Assembly (NCBI GenBank): GCA_003141095.1
Contig: PLKM01000029.1
Span: forward strand, 28,639-70,358
Source: Acidimicrobiaceae bacterium
Lineage (GTDB): Bacteria > Actinomycetota > Acidimicrobiia > Acidimicrobiales > RAAP-2
Length of the DNA: 41,720 nucleotides
Direction: 5' to 3'
A model generated the notes under the pieces. That model saw only the letters and a program-made list of their open reading frames with translations, was not told the origin of the DNA and did no database searches. Position numbers and translations under genes: made by a program. Shown piece after piece: positions 33,429-40,905 of the stretch. Position 1 is the first letter of the stretch; the number at the start of each line of letters is the position of its first letter.

Positions 33429-34426
33429 TGCTACAGAAAAAGAATCTCTTGTGGCTCGCGGCACTCGCCATCGCGCTCTTCGTGCCGAGCATCATCACGA
33501 ATCCCGCGTATCGCCAGATCGCGGTCATCACGCTCATCTTCACGGCGTGCGCCACGTCATGGAACATGTTCTCCGGCTACTCCGGCTACGTTGCGCTTGG
33601 TTCGGCGGCCTTTTACGGGACCGGGGCCTACACCATGGGCCTGTTGGCAGTCCATTGGCACGTGCCCGCGAGCGGTGACATGTTCTGGTTGGTGCCGGTG
33701 GGCGGACTCGCCGCAATGCTGGTGGCTATCCCCGTCGGGCTCATCGCCCTACGCGTTCGACGACACACCTTCGTGGTGATCACCATCGCGATCTTCTTTG
33801 TCTTCCAACTCGCCGCCATCAACTTCGGTTTCACCGGCGGGACGGGCGGCCTCACGCTGCCCTACGTTCCCTGGTTGATTCAGGACTATCACATTCCCTT
33901 TTACTACGTGGCCCTGGCAATCCTGGTCTTTGCGATCGCGCTCTCGGCAGCGGTTCGCCGTTCGCGTTTCGGACTGCAGCTGCTCGCCATTCGCGACGAT
34001 GAGGATCGCGCGCTGGGTCTCGGGGTAAAGGTGTTCCCGGTGAAGCTGACGGGATTTGCCATGTCGGCGTTCACCATTGGAATGTGTGGTGCCCTTTACG
34101 CGATGATGCAGGGTCAGATTTACCCGCAGTTCGTCTTCGACCCGATCTTTGACATCTCCATTGCCTTGATGGCGTTCTTCGGAGGCTTCGGCACGCTGCT
34201 CGGTCCAATACTTGGAGGACTCATACTCGAGTCTTCGCAGCAGTATCTGACGGTCTCGTACTCGAACGGTTCGCTGTACCTCATTCTCTTCGGCGTCCTG
34301 TTCCTGCTCGTGGTGCTGTTCATGCCCCAGGGCATTGTCGTCTACGTCAAAGAATGGTGGACGAAGCGCCAAGACCGCATGGCGGCGGCGAGCGAAGCGG
34401 CCCTGGCGCCAGGAATCAACTCATGA
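33428..34426 (+). CDS. livM: Branched-chain-type ABC transporter permease (LivM-like)
   Basis: The 332-residue protein is the second membrane subunit. It has about nine hydrophobic segments, ATSWNMFSGYSGYVALGSAAF near the N-terminus (pattern), FGLQLLAIRDDEDRALGLGV, and the EAA-like ALMAFFGGFGTLLGPILGG coupling loop. A basic C-terminal tail follows the last segment. Starts with GTG in the livH stop and ends in the livG start (ATGA), so the operon is coupled. Confidence 0.92.
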   Translation: MLQKKNLLWLAALAIALFVPSIITNPAYRQIAVITLIFTACATSWNMFSGYSGYVALGSAAFYGTGAYTMGLLAVHWHVPASGDMFWLVPVGGLAAMLVAIPVGLIALRVRRHTFVVITIAIFFVFQLAAINFGFTGGTGGLTLPYVPWLIQDYHIPFYYVALAILVFAIALSAAVRRSRFGLQLLAIRDDEDRALGLGVKVFPVKLTGFAMSAFTIGMCGALYAMMQGQIYPQFVFDPIFDISIALMAFFGGFGTLLGPILGGLILESSQQYLTVSYSNGSLYLILFGVLFLLVVLFMPQGIVVYVKEWWTKRQDRMAAASEAALAPGINS

Positions 34427-35202
34427 CCACTCTCTTGAGCGCCCAGAGCATCACCAAGGCCTTTGGGGGCGTGCAGGCGCTGAATCTCTGTTCGCTGGAC
34501 GTTGAGAAGGGCAGTGTTACCGGTCTCATTGGACCGAACGGATCGGGGAAGACGACACTGTTCAACGTCGTGACCGGTTACGTGAAACCTGATGCGGGAA
34601 CGGTCACCTTCGAGGGCAGCGACATTACGGGCGCTCGACCTAACAAGGTGTTCGCCATGGGTATCGGGAGGACCTTTCAGCTCACTCGGATTTTTGGCCG
34701 AATCAGCGTGCTGGAAAACATGCTGGTCGCGACGCAACGAGAAGAGAGCTGGCTGCGCGGGCTCACCCGATCGATGTCCTCCAAGTCCGAACTGGATGCG
34801 GCGATGGAGTGGCTGGACTTCGTGGGAATCGCCCGTCTGGCGAAACTGCCCGCCGGTTCACTTTCCTACGGTCAGCGAAAGCTCTTGGAGCTGGCCTACG
34901 TGCTGGTTGCCGACCCCGACGTGATCTTGCTGGACGAACCCGCCGGTGGTGTGAATCTCACCCTCATCAACGAGATTAGTCAAAAGATTCGTGCGCTGAA
35001 TAAGGAAGGCAAGACGTTCTTGATCGTTGAGCACAACATGGAGTTCGTGATGAATATCTGCGACTCGGTCACCGTCATGCATCAAGGGGCGAATCTCGTG
35101 ACCGGAACGCCCGCTGAAGTACGCAGTAATCCTCTCGTCCTCGACGCCTACCTGGGCGGCGGAGAAGAACAGGACTCGATCGAGGAGGTCGCCAATGGCT
35201 GA
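34423..35202 (+). CDS. livG: Branched-chain-type ABC transporter ATP-binding protein (LivG-like)
   Basis: The 259-residue ATPase has Walker A GPNGSGKTT (about residues 40-48), Q-loop, signature LSYGQRKLLELA and Walker B VILLDEPAGGVN, then the switch His in IVEHNMEFVM. Signature is LSYGQ rather than LSGGQ, as usual in this family. The ATG at 34423 is preferred over upstream in-frame starts because the domain begins LLSAQSITKAFGG and it overlaps the livM stop. It ends eight bases inside livF. Confidence 0.93.
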   Translation: MTTLLSAQSITKAFGGVQALNLCSLDVEKGSVTGLIGPNGSGKTTLFNVVTGYVKPDAGTVTFEGSDITGARPNKVFAMGIGRTFQLTRIFGRISVLENMLVATQREESWLRGLTRSMSSKSELDAAMEWLDFVGIARLAKLPAGSLSYGQRKLLELAYVLVADPDVILLDEPAGGVNLTLINEISQKIRALNKEGKTFLIVEHNMEFVMNICDSVTVMHQGANLVTGTPAEVRSNPLVLDAYLGGGEEQDSIEEVANG

Positions 35203-35944
35203 TTCTGACGCCTTCGTGCGCTTTACGGGAGTCGTCGCCGGCTACGGCGGCGGCGACGTACTGAAGGGCGTGTCCTTCGACGTTCCCAAGGGTGGCGTGA
35301 CGTGCATCGTGGGCCCCAACGGTTCGGGCAAGTCAACCTTGCTCAAGACCGTGAGCGGGCTTGTTCGTCCTCGCCTGGGAGAGATCTGGTTCAAGGGCAC
35401 GCAGTTGGTGGGCCTGAGTCCGAAGGAGATCTTGCGGCTCGGGGTTGTCCAGGTGCCTCAGAACCACAGCCTCTTTCGCGAGATGACCGTGCACGAAAAC
35501 GTGGAACTGGGTGCGTTTCTCGTGAAGGACCGCAAGGTCATCGCCGAGCGCATGGACACGATCCGAGAGATGTTCCCCATCGTCGCCGAGCGGGCCAAGG
35601 ATAAGGCGGGCAGCCTCTCGGGCGGCCAGCAGCGCCTGGTCGAATTTGCCCGGTGCCTGATGCTCGAACCCGAACTGGTGGTGCTCGACGAGCCTTCGAT
35701 GGGCCTCGACCCGAAGACTCTTCGCTCGATGTTCAACACCATCAAGATGATGAACAGCGTGGGTCGCACGGTGCTGCTCGTCGAACAGAACGCCCGTCAG
35801 GCCCTTCGAATGAGCCACTTCGGCGTGGTGCTGGAGAACGGTCAAGTGCGCCTCTCGGGCACCGGGTCGGAAGTCTTGAATAATCCAGAGATTGGCGCGC
35901 TGTATCTGGGCGGGTCGATCGAAGAGACCAAGCACGTCGCGTAG
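35195..35944 (+). CDS. livF: Branched-chain-type ABC transporter ATP-binding protein (LivF-like)
   Basis: The 249-residue ATPase is the partner of the LivG-like subunit: Walker A GPNGSGKST (about residues 39-47), VPQNHSLFREMTVHEN, signature LSGGQQRLVEFARCL, Walker B LVVLDEPSMGLD and VEQNARQALRMS. With it the importer has all five subunits. The start overlaps livG by eight bases. Confidence 0.94.
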   Translation: MADSDAFVRFTGVVAGYGGGDVLKGVSFDVPKGGVTCIVGPNGSGKSTLLKTVSGLVRPRLGEIWFKGTQLVGLSPKEILRLGVVQVPQNHSLFREMTVHENVELGAFLVKDRKVIAERMDTIREMFPIVAERAKDKAGSLSGGQQRLVEFARCLMLEPELVVLDEPSMGLDPKTLRSMFNTIKMMNSVGRTVLLVEQNARQALRMSHFGVVLENGQVRLSGTGSEVLNNPEIGALYLGGSIEETKHVA

Positions 35945-35979
35945 TCCGTGGCTGTACGGGAAAGTCAAAGGAATTGAAC

Positions 35980-36915
35980 ATGAGTGAGAGCATTCGCATT
36001 GGTTGGATTGGGTGTGGACGTATGGGCACCGCCATGGCCACGAGACTGGTTGTTGCGGGCAACGACGTCGTGGTGACGAACCGCACCCGAGCGAAAGCTG
36101 AGGTCCTGGGAGCGCTCGGTGCGCAGGTGGTCGACAGTCCGCGCGACCTCGCGACCTGTGACGTCGTGTTCATCATGGTGGCGGCGAACGCTGACCTCAT
36201 CGACGTGACCCTGGGCGCCCAGGGCGTGCTCTCGCACGAGGAGCACGCGCCGCGGATCGTGGTTGACTGCTCGACCGTTTCGAGCGAGACCTCGGCGAGC
36301 GTGCGTGAGGCCTGTTCGTCGCGCGGCGCGGCATTTCTCGCGGCGCCGGTCAGTGGGAACCCGAAGGTGGTCGGTGCGGGTCAGTTGACCTTGGCGGTAT
36401 CGGGCACCCGGGAGGCCTTCGATGAGGTGCGTCCGTACTTTGACCAACTGGGCCAGGGTGTCACGTACGTGGGCGATGGCGAGGTCGCTCGACTCGTAAA
36501 GATCTGCCACAACATGTTCCTCGGCATCGTGACCCAGGCGATGGCCGAGATAACCGTGCTCGCCGAAAGCGGGGGCATCAAGCGAAGCGCCTTCCTGGAG
36601 TTCATCAACAACTCCGTGATGGGCTCGACGTTTACCCGCTACAAGACGCCGGCCTTCGTAAACCTCGACTTCAAGCCGACCTTCACGCCCGTGCTGTTGC
36701 GCAAGGACTTCGACCTCGGCATGGCCGCGGCGAAGAAGATGAGCGTGCCCATGCCCGTGTCCGCGCTCTGCACCGAGATTGTGGTGAGTGCCATCGGCGC
36801 CGGTTACGTCGACGAGGACTTCGCGGTGCTGCTGCTCGAAGAGGCGCGCGGCGCCGGGCTCACGATGGAGCCAGAGAACATCGACGTCGATGACGGACTA
36901 AGTGGGGTGAAGTGA
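35980..36915 (+). CDS. NAD(P)-dependent beta-hydroxyacid dehydrogenase (3-hydroxyisobutyrate dehydrogenase family)
   Basis: The 311-residue protein has the NAD(P)-binding GWIGCGRMGTAMA (residues 8-20), the substrate-binding APVSGNPKVVGAG (family consensus APVSGG), and the catalytic Lys174 in LVKICHNMFLG. Family members oxidise 3-hydroxyisobutyrate, tartronate semialdehyde and other beta-hydroxyacids, so it probably handles a small hydroxyacid from the imported compound. The ATG at 35980 has AAAGGA; it lies 35 bases after livF, in the same direction. Its stop overlaps the M24 gene start. Confidence 0.88.
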   Translation: MSESIRIGWIGCGRMGTAMATRLVVAGNDVVVTNRTRAKAEVLGALGAQVVDSPRDLATCDVVFIMVAANADLIDVTLGAQGVLSHEEHAPRIVVDCSTVSSETSASVREACSSRGAAFLAAPVSGNPKVVGAGQLTLAVSGTREAFDEVRPYFDQLGQGVTYVGDGEVARLVKICHNMFLGIVTQAMAEITVLAESGGIKRSAFLEFINNSVMGSTFTRYKTPAFVNLDFKPTFTPVLLRKDFDLGMAAAKKMSVPMPVSALCTEIVVSAIGAGYVDEDFAVLLLEEARGAGLTMEPENIDVDDGLSGVK

Positions 36916-38165
36916 TGCGTGACGGATTCGGACCAACGATGATGACTCCCGGGCACATGGGCGTGGACTTCGAGATGCGCGTCGATTTCGATCGTCTGCG
37001 AAACTACCGCCTGGCCCGTGCGCGCGAAGCGCTCGAGGCCAGTGAGTTTGGCGCGCTGCTGCTCTTTGACTTCTACAACATTCGCTACGTGTCGGGTACC
37101 TGGGTCGGGGGAGCGCTCGGCGACAAGATGACGAGATACTGCCTGTTGACCCGGGGTGGTGAGCCAATGGTGTGGGACTTCGGATCAGCCGTTCGCCACC
37201 ACCAACTGTTTTCCCCGTGGCTCGAGCCGGACAACTGTCGCCCGGGCATGCTGGGCCTGCGAGGAGCGATCGCGCCCCGAGCGGGCCTCTTCGAGTCAGC
37301 CGTGAAGGAGCTCGTGGGAATCCTGGGCGACCAGGGCCTGCTCGGTCAGCCCATTGGCATCGACATCGTCGAGCTACCCTTCCTCTTCGAGATGCAAAAG
37401 GCCGGCGTCGAGATCCGTGACGCCCAGCAGACCATGCTCGACGCGCGACAGATCAAGTCCCAGGACGAGCTGATGCTGCTCTCCCAGGCGGCCGCCATGG
37501 TCGACGGCGTCTACCAGGACATCTTCGAAGCGCTCAAGCCCGGGGTTCGAGAGAACGAGATCGTGGCGCTGGCGAACAAGCGCCTCTACGAGATGGGCTC
37601 GGATCAGGTCGAAGCCATCAACGCGATCTCGGGCGAGCGTTGCAATCCGCACCCGCACAACTTCACCGACCGCATTATTAGACCAGGTGATCAGGCGTTC
37701 TTTGACATCATCCACTCGTTCAACGGCTATCGAACGTGTTACTACCGCACGCTGGCGGTGGGAAGCTCGACGGCGCCTCAACGAGACGCGTACACCCAGG
37801 CGCGCGAGTGGATGGACAAGGCCATCGACCTCGTTCGCCCCGGCATCGGTACCGACCAGATCGCCCGTGCGTGGCCGGCCGCGACGGAGTTCGGCTTCGC
37901 CAACGAGATGGCCGCCTTCGGTCTGCAGTTCGGGCACGGCCTCGGCCTCGGACTGCACGAACGACCGGTCATCAGTCGTCTCAACTCGCTCACCGATCCC
38001 ATCGAATTGAAGACCGGCATGGTCTTTGCCCTCGAGACCTACTGTCCGGCGTCTGACGGCGTGTCGGCGGCTCGCATCGAGGAGGAGATTGTGGTCACCG
38101 ATGACGGTCCCGCAATACTCACCAAGTTCCCCGCGCAGGAACTCATGATCGCCAACAAGTACTAG
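36915..38165 (+). CDS. M24-fold (creatinase/aminopeptidase P-like) hydrolase with altered metal site
   Basis: The 416-residue protein has the two-domain M24 architecture: an N-terminal creatinase-like domain (ALLLFDFYNIRYVSGT, about residues 45-60) and a pita-bread domain from about residue 160. The expected metal ligands are Asp264 (FFDIIHSFNGY), His341 (FGHGLGLGLHE), Glu374 (ALETYCP) and Glu389 (RIEEEIVVT). The second Asp of the DxxGxxxxxxxD signature is Cys275 (RTCYYRT). Relatives include prolidases, creatinase, ectoine hydrolase and the DMSP lyase DddP, so small-molecule hydrolysis is at least as likely as peptidase action. The ATG shares a base with the previous stop; a GTG three bases earlier is an alternative start. 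Confidence 0.87.
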   Translation: MRDGFGPTMMTPGHMGVDFEMRVDFDRLRNYRLARAREALEASEFGALLLFDFYNIRYVSGTWVGGALGDKMTRYCLLTRGGEPMVWDFGSAVRHHQLFSPWLEPDNCRPGMLGLRGAIAPRAGLFESAVKELVGILGDQGLLGQPIGIDIVELPFLFEMQKAGVEIRDAQQTMLDARQIKSQDELMLLSQAAAMVDGVYQDIFEALKPGVRENEIVALANKRLYEMGSDQVEAINAISGERCNPHPHNFTDRIIRPGDQAFFDIIHSFNGYRTCYYRTLAVGSSTAPQRDAYTQAREWMDKAIDLVRPGIGTDQIARAWPAATEFGFANEMAAFGLQFGHGLGLGLHERPVISRLNSLTDPIELKTGMVFALETYCPASDGVSAARIEEEIVVTDDGPAILTKFPAQELMIANKY

Positions 38166-38175
38166 GAGTAGCAAA

Positions 38176-39183
38176 ATGTCAACGACCACCACCACCGCGA
38201 GTCCGACGGACCTCAACGCGAAGTTGAGCCTGTACCGTAGCCAGTTAGCGCTGCGTCTTTTCGAGCAGCGCGCCTACGACCTGTTCCTCGAGAATCTGGT
38301 CAAGGGCACGAGTCACCTCTCGCTCGGCCAGGAGGCCATCGCGTCGGGTTTCGCCGCGGCGATGCGCCCCACCGACTGGACGTTCGCGACCTATCGCGGC
38401 CACGCGCACACGTTGGCGCGGGGTGTTCCCATGACGCCGGTGCTCGCGGAACTGCTGGGCCGCAGCAACGGACTCATGGCCGGAAAGGGTGGCTCCATGC
38501 ACCTCACCAGCGTCGAGCACGGGGTCATGGGTTCCTATGCCATCATCGGCGCCCACCTGCCCATTGCGTGCGGTGCGGCCTGGAGCGCGCAGTACCGCGG
38601 CACCGAGCAGGTGGCGGTGTGCTTCTTCGGCGACGGTTCGACGAACATCGGCGCCTTTCACGAAGCGCTCAACTTCGCCGCCGTGTGGAAGCTGCCGGTG
38701 ATCTTCGTCTGCGAGAACAACCTCTGGATGGAATACACGCGTACGTCCGAGGTGACCGCGGTGGCGAATCCGGCGGCCGATCGCGCGAGCGCCTACGGGC
38801 TGGAGAGCATCATCGTCGACGGCAACGACGCGGACGCGGTCTACGAGGTGGCGTTGGCGGCGATCACTCGGGCCCGCGAAGGGGGCGGGCCGAGCATGAT
38901 CGAGGCAAAGACCTATCGACACGGCGGCCATTCGAGGGCCGACCCGGGCAAGTACCGCCCCGCGGGCGAGGTGGCGGAGTGGCTCGCGAAGGATCCGATT
39001 CCCTTCTACCGAGCTCGCCTGGTTGAACTGGGCGCGTCCGACGAGCAGTTGCGCGAGATCGAAGAGCTGGTCGAGGCGGACGTCGAGCTCGCCACGCAAG
39101 AGGCGAAGGCCGGCGGCGTACCCGGAGAGGATCTATTGATGAAGGATGTTTGGGCAGATGGAGGCTCGTCATGGCGCAATTAA
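38176..39183 (+). CDS. Thiamine-dependent 2-oxoacid (pyruvate/acetoin-type) dehydrogenase E1 alpha subunit
   Basis: The 335-residue protein has the E1-alpha motifs: SLGQEAIASGFAAAM, TYRGHAHTLARG, GKGGSMHLT and the thiamine diphosphate motif starting GDGSTNIGAFHEALN (from residue 152) and ending with VCENN (about 176-180). Acetoin dehydrogenase and pyruvate dehydrogenase alpha subunits share these; the substrate cannot be told. AGGAG precedes the ATG ten bases after the M24 gene. The C-terminal 13 bases overlap the E1 beta gene. Confidence 0.93.
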   Translation: MSTTTTTASPTDLNAKLSLYRSQLALRLFEQRAYDLFLENLVKGTSHLSLGQEAIASGFAAAMRPTDWTFATYRGHAHTLARGVPMTPVLAELLGRSNGLMAGKGGSMHLTSVEHGVMGSYAIIGAHLPIACGAAWSAQYRGTEQVAVCFFGDGSTNIGAFHEALNFAAVWKLPVIFVCENNLWMEYTRTSEVTAVANPAADRASAYGLESIIVDGNDADAVYEVALAAITRAREGGGPSMIEAKTYRHGGHSRADPGKYRPAGEVAEWLAKDPIPFYRARLVELGASDEQLREIEELVEADVELATQEAKAGGVPGEDLLMKDVWADGGSSWRN

Positions 39184-40148
39184 CGTTTCGTGAAGCAATC
39201 GCTCGGGGCATCGCCCAGGAGATGCGCCGCGACGAGTCGGTGGTGTTCCTCGGTGAGGACATCGGAGCCGCCGGGGGTGTGTTCAAGGGCACCGTCGGTC
39301 TGCTCGAGGAGTTCGGCGGCGTGCGAGTGCGCGACACCCCTATCAGCGAGCAGGCCATTCTGGGAGCGGCGATGGGAGCGGCGATGACTGGCCTCAAGCC
39401 CATCGCCGAGATAATGTTCGCGGACTTCTTCGCCGTGTGCTGGGACATCGTCGTGAACGAGATCGCGAAGAGTCGCTACATGACCAACGGTCAGTTGACG
39501 TTCCCACTCGTCATCCGCTCCGGCAACGGCGGTGGTCTGCGCTTCGGCGCCCAGCACTCGCAAAGCGTCGAGAACTGGGCGATGATGGTGCCCGGACTCA
39601 AGGTGGTCGTCCCGTCGACGCCGGCCGACGTCATCGGACTGATGGCGGCGGCGATCCGCGACCCCGATCCCGTCATCTTCCTCGAGGCGAAGGTCCTCTA
39701 CGCGTCAAAGGGCGATGTCCCCGACGGCGAGATCGTCGACTCGCTCGGCACCGCCAAGGTCCTGCGCCAAGGCTCCGACGCGACGCTGGTGGCGCTCGGG
39801 GCCATGGTGCCCAAGGCCATGGCCGCGGCCGATGAGCTCGCCGAGATGGGCGTCGACTGCACTGTCGTCGACGTTCGCTCGCTGGTGCCCCTCGATACCA
39901 AGACGCTCCTGCGCGAGATCGCCGCGACCGGCCGCCTCTTCACGGTCGAAGAGAACCCGCGGCTGTGCGGATGGGGCGGCGAGCTCGCCTCAATCGTGAG
40001 TGAAGAGATCTTCTACGATCTCGACGGTCCGATTGTCCGGATCACCACCCCGCACATCCCGCTCCCGGCGGCTGACGCACTCGAGGACTTGGCGATTCCC
40101 TCCATCGAGCGAATTGTGACAACGGTTTCCAAGTCAATGAACTCGTAG
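39171..40148 (+). CDS. 2-oxoacid dehydrogenase E1 beta subunit
   Basis: The 325-residue protein matches E1-beta subunits: LTFREAIARGIAQEMRRD, VVFLGEDIGAAGGVFKGT, RVRDTPISEQAILGAAMGAA, and the later SGNGGGLRFGAQHSQSVENW segment, then VDVRSLVPLDTKTL. ATG 39171 has GGAGG at 39160-39164. With the alpha subunit it forms the decarboxylating E1; the matching E2 is at 28604-29953 on the other strand, and E3 is not in the window. A hairpin without a T-tract lies downstream (40215-40236). Confidence 0.93.
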   Translation: MAQLTFREAIARGIAQEMRRDESVVFLGEDIGAAGGVFKGTVGLLEEFGGVRVRDTPISEQAILGAAMGAAMTGLKPIAEIMFADFFAVCWDIVVNEIAKSRYMTNGQLTFPLVIRSGNGGGLRFGAQHSQSVENWAMMVPGLKVVVPSTPADVIGLMAAAIRDPDPVIFLEAKVLYASKGDVPDGEIVDSLGTAKVLRQGSDATLVALGAMVPKAMAAADELAEMGVDCTVVDVRSLVPLDTKTLLREIAATGRLFTVEENPRLCGWGGELASIVSEEIFYDLDGPIVRITTPHIPLPAADALEDLAIPSIERIVTTVSKSMNS

Positions 40149-40214
40149 TCGAGTTCAATGACTTGGAAGGACGGCGAAGCCTCAGCCGGCGTAGCGCGCG
40201 GGTACCTTCGCGCA

Positions 40215-40236
40215 GTCGTCGAGGGAGGTCGACGAC
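40215..40236 (+). terminator. Hairpin downstream of the E1 beta gene
   Basis: GTCGTCGA, a six-base loop GGGAGG, then TCGACGAC form a perfect 8-base-pair stem 67 bases after the E1 beta stop. No T-run follows, so it may be a Rho-dependent pause, an RNA end or an operator rather than a simple terminator. Confidence 0.35.
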
Positions 40237-40267
40237 GCTCGGTGGTGGCCGCCACGACGGCTGCGCG

Positions 40268-40296
40268 ATGACCTTTCGCCGGGGTGCACCTAAGGT
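40268..40296 (+). promoter_or_regulatory. Promoter of the DUF393 gene, probably leaderless
   Basis: ATGACC (40268-40273), a spacer of exactly 17 bases and TAAGGT (40291-40296), which ends six bases before ATG 40303. Of the leaderless-style starts in this window it has the best -35 candidate. Confidence 0.45.
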
Positions 40297-40302
40297 GCCT
40301 TC

Positions 40303-40686
40303 ATGGAGACCGCCAGCGGAACCTTGCTCTACGACGGAGAGTGCGGCTTCTGCAGCACGTGCGTTCGCTGGCTCATCGCCCGTCAGAGCGACCGCTCCAC
40401 TCTTTGCTTCGTGAGCAGTTCCGACGTGACTAACGAAGGGCTGGGCGAACTGTCGCTCACGCGACGTGACGTTGATCGGTATCTCTGGTGGATTGGCCCG
40501 ACGGGCAATGATCGAGGTGCGACGGCGATTGCTCGTGCGCTTCTCGGCACTGGGGGAGTTTGGAGGTGGTGGGGGACTCTCCTGCTGACACCGCCGATTT
40601 CGTTCTTGGCGCCCTGGGCGTATCGAATGGTCGCACGATATCGCTACCGCTTGCCCGGGGCGACGCCAAACTGCAGGGTCGATTGA
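40303..40686 (+). CDS. DUF393 (DCC family) thiol-disulfide oxidoreductase-like protein
   Basis: The 127-residue protein starts with the family motif TLLYDGECGFCSTCV (residues 7-21), a thioredoxin-like CxxC (Cys14, Cys17). A hydrophobic central part (TLLLTPPISFLAPWAYRMVARYRYR, cited as a pattern near 90-115) may touch the membrane. DUF393 proteins have the DCC motif and are predicted oxidoreductases; no substrate is known. It has a -10-like box six bases before the ATG and a matching -35, so it is likely a separate leaderless unit. Confidence 0.9.
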   Translation: METASGTLLYDGECGFCSTCVRWLIARQSDRSTLCFVSSSDVTNEGLGELSLTRRDVDRYLWWIGPTGNDRGATAIARALLGTGGVWRWWGTLLLTPPISFLAPWAYRMVARYRYRLPGATPNCRVD

Positions 40687-40905
40687 CGCTCGAAGGCGCC
40701 AACCTCACCGCGCGACTTCGAGGAGACTGACTTCGTCCTCTGGGAGCAGCCAGTGAACGGTCGCGGCACTCGGCACTTCAGTGCGCTTTCGAGTGGCACG
40801 AGACAAGGCGAGAATGGGGCAATTGGTCACCCTTTGTCGGCTCCGTATCGGGTTCGTCAGTAAATTTCGACATTACGGTACGATTGATTACCTTGAAAAA
40901 TACGT
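40687..40905. other. 219-base gap before the kinase gene
   Basis: No open frame with plausible coding composition is seen. The last 45 bases are clearly AT-richer and hold the kinase promoter candidate. Confidence 0.6.
40866..40894 (+). promoter_or_regulatory. Possible promoter of the kinase gene
   Basis: TTCGAC (40866-40871), a 17-base spacer, and TACCTT (40889-40894). Transcription would start about five bases before the ATG at 40906, leaving almost no leader. Confidence 0.4.

Noticed and set aside
36915-38165. Naming the M24 protein as the DMSP lyase DddP.
   Set aside because: The general shape is similar, but the metal-ligand pattern differs and relatives include many other small-molecule hydrolases; a specific name is not supported.
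38176-40148. Calling the E1 genes acetoin dehydrogenase acoA/acoB.
   Set aside because: Motifs are shared with pyruvate and branched-chain dehydrogenases; no acoR, acoK or butanediol genes are near.
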